This document shows, in pieces, positions 19,681-28,261 of a DNA stretch of 33,590 bases; the first letter of the stretch is position 1, and each line of letters starts with the position of its first letter. The DNA is taken from the NCBI GenBank assembly GCA_012517675.1, contig JAAYUL010000014.1, positions 1 to 33,590 of the forward strand, given 5' to 3'. A program made the position numbers and the translations under genes. The DNA comes from Clostridiales bacterium. Its GTDB lineage: Bacteria; Bacillota; Clostridia; Oscillospirales; Acutalibacteraceae. Under the pieces are notes generated by a model. That model was given only the letters and a program-made list of their open reading frames with translations, made no database searches and was not told the DNA's origin.

Positions 19681-19725
19681 ATATAGGGCCGGCCTTTTTG
19701 CCGGCGGGCCGTGTTTTTTCTGTTC

Positions 19726-20106
19726 TTAAAAGATATTTTGCAGCAGCGGAATTTCCGATTCTTTTAAATACTGGATCTGCAAAATGCCGCGGTCGCATTC
19801 CGCGGTAAAATTGTCGGTTGCCCGGTAATAGCTTAAAGAGGGGAGCGCGCCGAGCGTCTGGTCAATTGCTTCCAGCTTGCCGTGCGGCATGTAAGTGCAT
19901 AAGATCCGGTGGTTGTCTTGCCAGTCGTCGATCGCCTTTTTGCTCAATTGATAGGCAAGGTCGTCATCCCCGCTTTCCGCGGCTTTTTTCGCGTTTTGCA
20001 CGGTCGCGGTCAGGTCGGAGGTGATTCGGTTGGTCTGAATGGTTCCAAAGGCACAGGCCGTGACCAAAACAACAAAAATGATTGCGCTGGCCCATAAACG
20101 CTTCAT
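19726..20106 (-). CDS. DUF4363 family protein
   Basis: Short N-terminal TM then ESGDDDLAYQLSKKAIDDWQDNHRILCTYMPHGKLEAIDQTLGALPSLSYYRATDNFTAECDRGILQIQYLKESEIP. Confidence 0.8.
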   Translation of the reverse strand: MKRLWASAIIFVVLVTACAFGTIQTNRITSDLTATVQNAKKAAESGDDDLAYQLSKKAIDDWQDNHRILCTYMPHGKLEAIDQTLGALPSLSYYRATDNFTAECDRGILQIQYLKESEIPLLQNIF

Positions 20107-20786
20107 TCTGCCTCATCCTTCTTTATAATGGTGAAATCTCCCTTGCGGTTGGCGGTCATAATAAAAATATCCTGCACCCGCACATTTTTCCCGCGCAGAA
20201 CCCCGTCGAGCCATTCCCTGCTCTTATGGCAGAGGCTCATGGAAAAGTCGGAAATGACGCCGTCGCTGACGATGACGGTTTCAATTCCGCTGTCCGGCAC
20301 CGCAATGCCGAACATTCCCGCCGTGGGGTATTCCTTGCCCGGCTTTTTGATCACGCTCATTTTTCCGTTGGTTTCAACAATGGCGTAGGCCACGTCTTCA
20401 AACTTGAAAACGTCCTTCTGGCGGAGCTCCTCAAATAAATCTTCGGTGGTCATGCGCAGCCGCCGCATCTCTTTTTGATCGACTTTCCCGTCGTTGATCA
20501 CGATAATCGGTTTTCCGCAGATCATTTTTCGGAATATTGCGCTTTTCAGCATCAGCCCGGAGACAAGAATTTCAGACATGACCAGCACCAGAATGGGAAT
20601 CAGGCCGCTGACCAACGGCTGGCCGGTGTCCTGCATGGGAATGGCGGCAATGTCTGAAATCAGCAGCGTAACGACAAGCTCGCTGGTTTGCAGCTCGCTG
20701 ATCTGGCGCTTGCCCATTAACCTGACCGCTGCAATAATGACTATGTATAGCAGCAGTGTCCTGATAAAGGATATTGTCATTTTCAT
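20103..20786 (-). CDS. DUF421 (YetF-like) membrane protein
   Basis: AVRLMGKRQISELQTSELVVTLLISDIAAIPMQ, CGKPIIVINDGKVDQKEMRRLRMTTEDLFEELRQKDVFKFEDVAYAIVETNGKMSV; 4-bp overlap with DUF4363 gene. Confidence 0.9.
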   Translation of the reverse strand: MKMTISFIRTLLLYIVIIAAVRLMGKRQISELQTSELVVTLLISDIAAIPMQDTGQPLVSGLIPILVLVMSEILVSGLMLKSAIFRKMICGKPIIVINDGKVDQKEMRRLRMTTEDLFEELRQKDVFKFEDVAYAIVETNGKMSVIKKPGKEYPTAGMFGIAVPDSGIETVIVSDGVISDFSMSLCHKSREWLDGVLRGKNVRVQDIFIMTANRKGDFTIIKKDEAE

Positions 20787-20977
20787 CACCGAAAATAGTA
20801 TAAACGGCCGCATGCCGATTATGTATCGCGATTTTCAGAAAGATTGCCGGCGGGTCCGGATTTTCTCCGCCGCGCGTGCGGAGATTGAACTTATCCGGAA
20901 ATCGGTTTTTCTTTTGGGTGTTCGGCTTCCGTTTTAAGCTGAAAATAATATTGAAATAATAGAATTATTATGGAGAA

Positions 20978-21006
20978 TTGACATTGCCGATGTTTTATTG
21001 TATGAT
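20978..21006 (+). promoter_or_regulatory. Putative sigma-A promoter for murE-murF
   Basis: TTGACA-N17-TATGAT upstream of GTG 21048. Confidence 0.7.
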
Positions 21007-21047
21007 CTAAATGAAAGCGGCAAATTTTAAATGATGGAGGCTTTTCC

Positions 21048-22514
21048 GTGCGCTTAACTGAATTATTAAACGGCCTAAGCTACACTTGTTCGGGCAATCC
21101 GGACGTTAAAATCAGAAATGTGATTTACGATTCCAGAAAGGTGACCCCCGGCTGCGCTTTTGTCTGCCTTTGCGGCTCTTCCGTCGACGGGCACGATTAT
21201 GCGCAGCAGGCCGCCAACTCGGGAGCGGCCGCCGTGATTGTGCAGCGCGACGTGCCCATTCACGGCCCGATCGTGGTGAAGGTTGAAAATACGAGGCGCG
21301 CCCTGGCGGTGATGTCCGCCGCTTACTTCCGTCACCCGGCGGATGAAATCCGCGTGATCGGGGTGACGGGTACAAAAGGGAAAACGACCACCTCCTATAT
21401 GATCCGTTCGATTCTGGAATCGGCCGGAATCAAGACCGGGCTGATCGGTACGATCGGAACGGTCATCGGCGATCAGATCATCCAGACCAACAACACCACG
21501 CCGGAGTCGTACGACGTACAGCGGTATCTGCGCATGATGGCGGACTCCGGCTGCGGCGCGGCGGTCATAGAAGCGTCCTCCATCGGCCTGAAAGACGACC
21601 GCGTTTCGGGCTTTACGTTTGACATTGGCCTTTTTACCAATTTTTCTCCGGATCATATCGGCGGCAGCGAACACAAAAGCCTGGAAGAGTATATGCAGTG
21701 CAAAAGCCTGCTGTTCCGGCAGTGCAGAATCGGCGTGATCAACATTGACGATGAAAACTGGAAGGGAATCACGCAGGGACACACCTGTGAAATCGAGACC
21801 TACGGCTTTCGTCCGGAAGCCGGGCTGCGCGCGGGAAACGAAAGCCTGATTTCGCGCCCGGGTTACCTCGGCGTGCATTTTGATGTTTCCGGCCGGCTGA
21901 GCTTCGGTGTGGATGTCGACATCCCAGGCAGGTTCAGCGTGTATAACGCATTGGCCGCCGTCGCGGTGTGCAGGCATTTCCCCGTGGAGGAAAAAGATTA
22001 CCGCAACGGGCTGAATACGGTGAAGGTCAAGGGCAGGGTGGAGTCCGTCCCGGTGCCGGGGAACTACACCCTGCTGATCGACTATGCCCACAACGCGCTG
22101 AGTATGGAGAATATTCTGGAAACCCTTCGCGAATACCGGCCGCACAGGCTGGTCTGCATGTTTGGGGCCGGAGGAAACCGCGCCCGTTCCCGCCGGTTTG
22201 AAATGGGGGAGGTCAGCGGCAGAATGGCCGACCTTTCCGTCATTACGGCCGACAATTCCCGCTTTGAGGACGTCATGGATATTATTGAGGATATCAAGGT
22301 CGGAATCGACAAAACCAGCGGGAAATATGTGGTGATTCCCGACCGGAAAGAAGCCATCCGCTACTGCATGGAGCATGCGGAGGACGGCGACATTGTGGTG
22401 CTTGCCGGGAAAGGCCATGAGGATTATCAGGAGATCAAGGGAATTAAATATCATTTTGACGAACGGGAAGTTGTTGCGGACATTATAAAAAGCATGTCGG
22501 GTGAAAAGAAATGA
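21048..22514 (+). CDS. murE: UDP-N-acetylmuramyl-tripeptide synthetase MurE (GTG start)
   Basis: GVTGTKGKTTTSYMIRSIL, TNNTTPES, EASSIGL, DYAHNALSMENIL, TADNSRFE. Confidence 0.93.
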   Translation: MRLTELLNGLSYTCSGNPDVKIRNVIYDSRKVTPGCAFVCLCGSSVDGHDYAQQAANSGAAAVIVQRDVPIHGPIVVKVENTRRALAVMSAAYFRHPADEIRVIGVTGTKGKTTTSYMIRSILESAGIKTGLIGTIGTVIGDQIIQTNNTTPESYDVQRYLRMMADSGCGAAVIEASSIGLKDDRVSGFTFDIGLFTNFSPDHIGGSEHKSLEEYMQCKSLLFRQCRIGVINIDDENWKGITQGHTCEIETYGFRPEAGLRAGNESLISRPGYLGVHFDVSGRLSFGVDVDIPGRFSVYNALAAVAVCRHFPVEEKDYRNGLNTVKVKGRVESVPVPGNYTLLIDYAHNALSMENILETLREYRPHRLVCMFGAGGNRARSRRFEMGEVSGRMADLSVITADNSRFEDVMDIIEDIKVGIDKTSGKYVVIPDRKEAIRYCMEHAEDGDIVVLAGKGHEDYQEIKGIKYHFDEREVVADIIKSMSGEKK

Positions 22515-23872
22515 AAATGACAGTTGGAGAAATTGTGAGCGCGTGCGGCGGGAAACTGCTGTGCGGCAGCCCGGAAACGACCGTGACGTCGGTCTGCACG
22601 GACAGCCGCAAAATTACCCCCGGCGCGTTGTTTGTTCCGATCAAAGGGGAAAAGACGGACGCGCATACCCTGATTACGGCTACCTTTGCCGCGGGCGCCG
22701 CCGCCACGCTGACCGAGGAGCACAGCGAGATGTCCGATTCCCGCGCGTGGATCGCCGTGCCCTCCACGGAACGCGCGCTTCAGCAGATCGCCGCGGTTTA
22801 CCGCAAAAAATTCAATATTCCCTTTGTCGGAATTACGGGCAGCGTGGGGAAGACCACGACCAAGGAAATGATCGCGCTTGCCCTCTCCGCCGGCCTGAAC
22901 ATCATGAAGACGGAGGGGAACTACAACAGCCAGATCGGCCTTCCCCTCACCATGTTCCGGTTAAGGCCGGAGCATCAGGCGGCCGTCATTGAAATGGGCA
23001 TGAGCAATTTCGGAGAAATGAGCCGCCTGGTGGAAATTGCCGCGCCGGATTTCGCGGTCATCACCAATATCGGGATTTCCCATATTCAGCAGCTGAAAAC
23101 ACAGGAAAACATCCTGCGGGAAAAGCTGCATATTGCGGACCGGTTTCATCCGGGTTCCGTCCTGTTTTTAAACGGAGACGACGATTATCTGGCCGGACTG
23201 CGGGACACCTGGAAGGGTACGATGGTTTTTTACGGCACTCAGCCGTGGTGCGATTACCGCGCGATGAATATCCGGGAGGTAAACGGCTGCACCGGCTTTA
23301 CGCTGAAAGCACACGGAAAGAATATGCAGGTCGTGATTCCGGTATTGGGCCGTCACAATGTGAACAACGCGCTCGCGGGCCTTGCCGTTGCTCAGGCGCT
23401 GGGCATTCCGCTCAGCCGGGCGGCCGCAAAGCTGGAAACCTACCAGCCGCCTGCCATGCGTCAGCAGATTCACTATATCAATGATCTCACGATCATTGAC
23501 GATTCGTATAACGCGAGCCCCGATTCCATCCGCAGCAGCGTGGATGTTCTTTGCAGCTTTCGCGGCGGAAAGCGGATCGCTGTTTTGGCCGATATGCTGG
23601 AGCTCGGCGAATATTCCCGGAAGGCTCACTTTCAGGTCGGCGTTTATGCGGCGGGGGCGGGCGTCGACGTTCTGCTGACCGTCGGGGAAGAGGCGAAGGA
23701 AATTGCCAGGGGCGCCCGGTCTGAAAAGCCGGAAATTACCGCCAAAAGCTTTCAAAGCAACGACGAAGCGGTTGACGAGCTCAGGAAAATCATCGCGCCG
23801 GGCGATGCGATTCTGATCAAGGGTTCCCGCGGAATGCAGACGGATCAAATCGTCCATTCCCTGTTACAATAG
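22511..23872 (+). CDS. murF: UDP-N-acetylmuramoyl-tripeptide--D-alanyl-D-alanine ligase MurF
   Basis: GITGSVGKTTTKEMIA, EMGMSNFGEMSRL, IDDSYNASPDSIRSSVDVL, ADMLELGEYS, IKGSRGMQTDQIV; ATGA overlap with murE. Confidence 0.96.
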   Translation: MKMTVGEIVSACGGKLLCGSPETTVTSVCTDSRKITPGALFVPIKGEKTDAHTLITATFAAGAAATLTEEHSEMSDSRAWIAVPSTERALQQIAAVYRKKFNIPFVGITGSVGKTTTKEMIALALSAGLNIMKTEGNYNSQIGLPLTMFRLRPEHQAAVIEMGMSNFGEMSRLVEIAAPDFAVITNIGISHIQQLKTQENILREKLHIADRFHPGSVLFLNGDDDYLAGLRDTWKGTMVFYGTQPWCDYRAMNIREVNGCTGFTLKAHGKNMQVVIPVLGRHNVNNALAGLAVAQALGIPLSRAAAKLETYQPPAMRQQIHYINDLTIIDDSYNASPDSIRSSVDVLCSFRGGKRIAVLADMLELGEYSRKAHFQVGVYAAGAGVDVLLTVGEEAKEIARGARSEKPEITAKSFQSNDEAVDELRKIIAPGDAILIKGSRGMQTDQIVHSLLQ

Positions 23873-23966
23873 GACGCTCTGTTTTCCTCCGTTCCAAGCG
23901 ACGGATTTTGCGGCGCGTTTGTGTTCGGCTGGGGGAAAGGCTTTTTCGCAACTTTTTTCTTTCGTT

Positions 23967-24803
23967 ATGGAAAGCGTTTATGATGTCGGGAGATCGAGTA
24001 TTGTGGACTTGAAAAAAATAGCTGAAAAAATCAATATACTCGGTGATTATTGCGGTATGCGGGATGTGGAAGCATTAAGCCAAAACGCTTTGATGGACTG
24101 CTGCGGGTTTCGGCAGGCGGATGTCCTGATTTTATTCGGCGGCAGCATACCGTATGGATGTGACGTGGTTGGAGATGCGATCACCCGGGAGCATATTGCA
24201 AAAAAAGTTATGATTGTCGGCGGTGAGGGCCATACGACGGAAAGTTTACGGCAAAAAATAAAGAGCGCCTGCCCGCAGATCGAAACGGCGGGGAAAATGG
24301 AAGCCGATGTGATCGGCAGCTATCTCAAATGGAAGTATGGCATTGTCGGATGCCTGATCGAACGGGAGTCTACGAACTGCGGCAATAATGTCACAAACGC
24401 CTTGATGGTCATGAAGCGGCATGGCATCAACCCCGCCAGCATGATCATTGTGCAGGACGCCACGATGCAGCGCCGGATGGATGCGGGCTTTCGGAAATAT
24501 GCGGACTCGGGAATCCGGATCATCAATTTTGCCGCCTATCGAGTCAGGGCGATCGTGGAAAACGGCACACTGACCCTTCAACCGGCTGATCTTTGGGGAA
24601 TGTGGGACGTACGGCAATATGTGACGCTGTTAATGGGTGAAATTCCGAGGCTTACCGATCATCAAGAGGGGTACGGCCCGCGGGGAAGGGCTTACATCGC
24701 TCATGTGGAAATTCCGCGGGAAGTGGCAGATGCATTTGTTTCCCTGAAAAAGGAGTACGGTGATTATGTGCGCACCGCCAACCCTTCCTATGCGACAAAA
24801 TAG
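23967..24803 (+). CDS. YdcF/DUF218 (ElyC/SanA-like) family protein; start uncertain
   Basis: ADVLILFGGSIPYGCDVVGDAI..KKVMIVGGEGHTTESLRQKI..ESTNCGNNVTNALMVMKRHGI..MIIVQDATMQRRMDAGF; alternative GTG start nearer DLKKIAEK possible. Confidence 0.8.
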   Translation: MESVYDVGRSSIVDLKKIAEKINILGDYCGMRDVEALSQNALMDCCGFRQADVLILFGGSIPYGCDVVGDAITREHIAKKVMIVGGEGHTTESLRQKIKSACPQIETAGKMEADVIGSYLKWKYGIVGCLIERESTNCGNNVTNALMVMKRHGINPASMIIVQDATMQRRMDAGFRKYADSGIRIINFAAYRVRAIVENGTLTLQPADLWGMWDVRQYVTLLMGEIPRLTDHQEGYGPRGRAYIAHVEIPREVADAFVSLKKEYGDYVRTANPSYATK

Positions 24804-24845
24804 CAAGCGCAAAGGATCGGATCCTTTACGGCCAATGCGGGTGAA

Positions 24846-24878
24846 GCGCGGCGAACCGGGTGTTCGCCGCGCTTTTTT
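24846..24878 (+). terminator. Rho-independent terminator after YdcF-like gene
   Basis: GCGCGGCGAAC-CGGGT-GTTCGCCGCGC-TTTTTT. Confidence 0.9.
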
Positions 24879-24991
24879 GCGCTTTTTCGTCACTGGCTTT
24901 TTTGAAAAAAGAAATACCGGCAATTTATTGACAAAATTAATAACAAAATGTTAATAAAGTTGTTATTAATTTTAAATTTTTCTTTTATGAA

Positions 24992-25020
24992 TTGCAAATA
25001 GCTTTTATATGTGATAGAAT
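24992..25020 (+). promoter_or_regulatory. Putative sigma-A promoter for NlpC/P60 gene
   Basis: TTGCAA-N17-TAGAAT. Confidence 0.6.
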
Positions 25021-25036
25021 GTTACCAATTTGTAAC
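25020..25036 (+). promoter_or_regulatory. Putative WalR-type operator
   Basis: TGTTAC-CAATT-TGTAAC fits TGTWAH-N5-TGTWAH at every position; additional TGTAAC at 25051-25056. Confidence 0.45.
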
Positions 25037-25097
25037 TTTTGTCATATTTGTGTAACGATTTCAGGAAAAGCTGCCGTGACGCGGCAGGAGGTGCAGG

Positions 25098-26642
25098 ATG
25101 AAAAAAGGATTGATATTTTTTTCCGCTGCCATTATGGCGGTCTGTCTTTCGGCGGCCGTCTTCATCGGATACGCTCCCACGGCGGAGGCCGCCTCAGCAA
25201 AGACGGGCGTCGGTTTGTCGGAGCATGTTTTAAAAGCATACCAGCAAGGGTGGAAATACCAGTACGGCTGTTACGGCCAGTTTGTTAACGGCGTTCGCTC
25301 CAGCGACTGTTCCGGTCTGATCAAGTCGTATTTATGGTGGACGGGCGATAAAACGGACCCGAGGCCCAGTATTTCGGTCGCCGGCAGCTCTTCGGGGATG
25401 CTCAGCTCCGCTTCCTCCAAGGGGACGATCAACTATTCGAATTCTTCCTCCCTGCCCAGAGTTCACGGCCTGATCCTTTATCAGCCCGGTCATGTCGGCG
25501 TTTATGTGGGGAACAATATGGCGGTGGACAACCGTGCAACCGGAATCAATATGAAATATGAGAAGGTGTTTGGGCGGAGCGTGCCGAAATGGACCACATG
25601 GCTGAAGCTGCCCCAGATTTCCTACCCGACCTCCGGCCTTGTCACGTTTCGCGGTCAGCTTTATTATTATGAAAACGGTCAGTATGTAGTCAATACGACC
25701 CGCACGGTCAACGGAAAAAGATACGTCTTCGGTTCTTCCGGCGCTTCCACTTCTTCCGCGCCGGCTCCTTCCGTTGCCGTGAAGGCGGAGGTCGCAAGTA
25801 AAAGCACGGTGAAAAGTACGGCTTCCACGCAAAAGACCACTGCCGCGGCAAAATCCTCTGCCGCCTCTCAGCCGGCCGCCGCGGCGTCATATACGGATCT
25901 GAGCTTCAATATGAAAAGCGACGCGGTCAAGCAATTGCAGCAAAGGCTCAGCGACCTCGGTTATTATTACGAGGCGGTCAACACTTATTATGACCGGTGC
26001 GTGGAGGATGCCGTAAAAGCCTATCAGGCCGCCGCGAAAATTAAGGTGACCGGCAAGGCGGACGCGGCGACGCAGAAAAGTCTTTTTTCCTCTTCGGCAC
26101 CCAAAAATCCCAATAAAGGCACATTGACGCCGGGCATGCATTCTTCTCTGGTCAAAAACATGCAGGCAAGGCTGATTCAGCTGGGATATATGAGCGGAAC
26201 GCTCTCCGTTTGCTACAACGATTCCACGAAACAGGCGGTCCTTTCCTATCAGAAAGCCGCCGGACTTGAGCCGAACGGTGTTATGAGCGCGCAGAATCTC
26301 GACAAGCTTTACTCCGATTCCGCGGTGAAAGCGTCCGCCGCTTCTTCGTCCTCCGCGAGCAGCGCGGCATCGTCTCAGGCGGCTTCCTCCAATGAAACGC
26401 GGATGTATGACGATATTCTTCCCACCGCCAACGCCGCCGCCGTCGGCAAGGTGCAGACCGCTTCCAATCCTTCCGATTCTTCCACCGGTTTCGCGCTGTT
26501 TTTTGTCCTTGCATCAGGAATCCTGACCGGCGGGCTTCTGCTGATCAAAAAAGTGCGGAAAAACGGGTGGAAAAATCCGATATCCCTGTTTGCCGGATTG
26601 TCCCGGGTCAAGCAGTTGGTTCGGAACAGGGGAAAGAAGTAA
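25098..26642 (+). CDS. Exported NlpC/P60-type peptidoglycan hydrolase with two PG_binding_1 domains and C-terminal TM anchor
   Basis: Signal peptide; SSDCSGLIKSYLWW (Cys), QPGHVGVYVGN (His); two YTDLSFNMKSDAVKQLQQRLSDLGYY / PGMHSSLVKNMQARLIQLGYM repeats; C-terminal GFALFFVLASGILTGGLLLIKKVRK. Confidence 0.85.
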   Translation: MKKGLIFFSAAIMAVCLSAAVFIGYAPTAEAASAKTGVGLSEHVLKAYQQGWKYQYGCYGQFVNGVRSSDCSGLIKSYLWWTGDKTDPRPSISVAGSSSGMLSSASSKGTINYSNSSSLPRVHGLILYQPGHVGVYVGNNMAVDNRATGINMKYEKVFGRSVPKWTTWLKLPQISYPTSGLVTFRGQLYYYENGQYVVNTTRTVNGKRYVFGSSGASTSSAPAPSVAVKAEVASKSTVKSTASTQKTTAAAKSSAASQPAAAASYTDLSFNMKSDAVKQLQQRLSDLGYYYEAVNTYYDRCVEDAVKAYQAAAKIKVTGKADAATQKSLFSSSAPKNPNKGTLTPGMHSSLVKNMQARLIQLGYMSGTLSVCYNDSTKQAVLSYQKAAGLEPNGVMSAQNLDKLYSDSAVKASAASSSSASSAASSQAASSNETRMYDDILPTANAAAVGKVQTASNPSDSSTGFALFFVLASGILTGGLLLIKKVRKNGWKNPISLFAGLSRVKQLVRNRGKK

Positions 26643-26661
26643 AAACCGGCGATACAAGGTG

Positions 26662-26690
26662 CAGCCTCCGCTTTTGCGGGGGCTGTTTTT
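26662..26690 (+). terminator. Rho-independent terminator after NlpC/P60 gene
   Basis: CAGCCTCCGC-TTTT-GCGGGGGCTG-TTTTT. Confidence 0.85.
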
Positions 26691-26921
26691 GCGCGGTGCC
26701 TGTCGGAACCGCCGCGGTGGAAACGCCTTTTTATTTTGTTCGTTTAAAATCAATCGCATCAAAAGATTTTATTGACAAAGCGTGAAATTTCTTCCATTCA
26801 TCGCCGGATTCAGCGGCAATGGAAAATAAAAATCCGGAATGTTCCTGTATAAAACATATTTTACATTATATTTTCACCTTCCCGTGGCAGATTAATACTG
26901 CGGCGCAAAGGAGGTGAAAAT

Positions 26922-28148
26922 TTGAAAAAACTGATAAAAGGATTGACTGCGTCCGCGGCTGTGATTGCAGTATTTTTGGCAGCCAGTGTTGGCTTCGCAA
27001 GCTATTTTACGCCGAATTCTTTTCAGGTGGCCAAGGGAAAGCATTTAATCTGGAATATGGATGCCGTTTCGCTGGAAACCGATGAAAATGAAATTTCGGC
27101 GAATTCAGTCGTGCAGCCGGAACAAAGCTATTCGGCGCGATTGATGCTGTACCATGTGGTTCCGATCAAAACCGTTCACGTCAATGTAATTAAAGATACC
27201 ATGCTGGTGCCCTGCGGCACGCCGTTTGGAATCAAGATGTTTACCAACGGCGTTGTTATTGTGGGTACGGCGGACATTCAGACAGCGGACGGCGACAAAA
27301 ATCCCGCGAACGAATCCGGCCTGCGTGTCGGCGACGTGATTACGGCGATTGACGGGAAGAAAGTAACGTCAAATTCCGAAGTGGGGGATATGATTGCCAA
27401 CGGAAACGGCAAAGCGGTCAGGCTTACCGTAAAACGAGACGGTCAGCCTCTTACCGTTCCTCTTCAGCCGGTAAAGTCGGAAACGGATCGCACGTATAAA
27501 GCCGGGCTTTGGGTTCGCGACAGCACGGCAGGCATTGGAACACTCACCTTTTACAATCCCGCCACGAACTGTTACGGCGGTTTGGGGCATGGGGTCTGTG
27601 ATTCGGATACCAATGAAATCATGCCGCTTTTGAACGGGGAAATTGTTCCCGTAACCATCAGCGGCGTTGCCAGGGGGCAGAAAGGCGTACCGGGTGAGTT
27701 GAAAGGCTATTTCTCGACCGACAGCGCAATGGGAACCTTGTCGTTCAACGTAACACAGGGCGTTTATGGCCTTTTATACGCTGCGCCAAAAGGAAAGCAG
27801 GCCCTTGAGGTCGGAATGAAACAGGATATTAAAACCGGCGCCGTACAGATCCTGACGACCATCGACGGAAACGGGCCGCAGTACTTTCATGCGGAAATTG
27901 AAAAAATCGACTACCGCGACAACGTACAGACCAAAAATATGGTTTTGCATATTACCGATGAAAAACTTTTAAATGCAACCGGAGGCATCGTGCAGGGAAT
28001 GAGCGGCAGCCCTGTGATTCAGAACGGAAAAATCATCGGTGCCGTCACCCACGTTTTTGTCAACGATCCCACAAGGGGATATGGCATCTTTGCGGAAAAT
28101 ATGCTGGAAGTTTCGCAAAGAGTCAAGGCACAGGAAAAAGCATCCTGA
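26922..28148 (+). CDS. spoIVB: SpoIVB serine peptidase (S55), TTG start
   Basis: Single TM, PDZ (GLRVGDVITAIDGKKVTSNSEV), GGLGHGVCD, GMSGSPVIQNGKIIGAVTHVFVNDPTRGYGIFAE; AAAGGAGGTGA SD; upstream of spo0A. Confidence 0.96.
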   Translation: MKKLIKGLTASAAVIAVFLAASVGFASYFTPNSFQVAKGKHLIWNMDAVSLETDENEISANSVVQPEQSYSARLMLYHVVPIKTVHVNVIKDTMLVPCGTPFGIKMFTNGVVIVGTADIQTADGDKNPANESGLRVGDVITAIDGKKVTSNSEVGDMIANGNGKAVRLTVKRDGQPLTVPLQPVKSETDRTYKAGLWVRDSTAGIGTLTFYNPATNCYGGLGHGVCDSDTNEIMPLLNGEIVPVTISGVARGQKGVPGELKGYFSTDSAMGTLSFNVTQGVYGLLYAAPKGKQALEVGMKQDIKTGAVQILTTIDGNGPQYFHAEIEKIDYRDNVQTKNMVLHITDEKLLNATGGIVQGMSGSPVIQNGKIIGAVTHVFVNDPTRGYGIFAENMLEVSQRVKAQEKAS

Positions 28149-28199
28149 TGGTTCCGCAAATATTTTCCCCCGATTCCGCAAAAATATTGCAATAACGTA

Positions 28200-28228
28200 T
28201 TGCCAAATTTACCAATATATGGTAATAT
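28200..28228 (+). promoter_or_regulatory. Putative spo0A promoter
   Basis: TTGCCA-N17-TAATAT. Confidence 0.5.
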
Positions 28229-28261
28229 ATCGATATATTAAATCTATTAGGGGGACTAAAT

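Noticed and set aside
21075-22454. 459-aa minus-strand ORF opposite murE
   Set aside because: Antisense shadow of murE.
26780-26900. Sigma-G promoter for spoIVB
   Set aside because: CATTATA (26864) looks -10-like but no -35 element at acceptable spacing could be found by eye; left uncalled.
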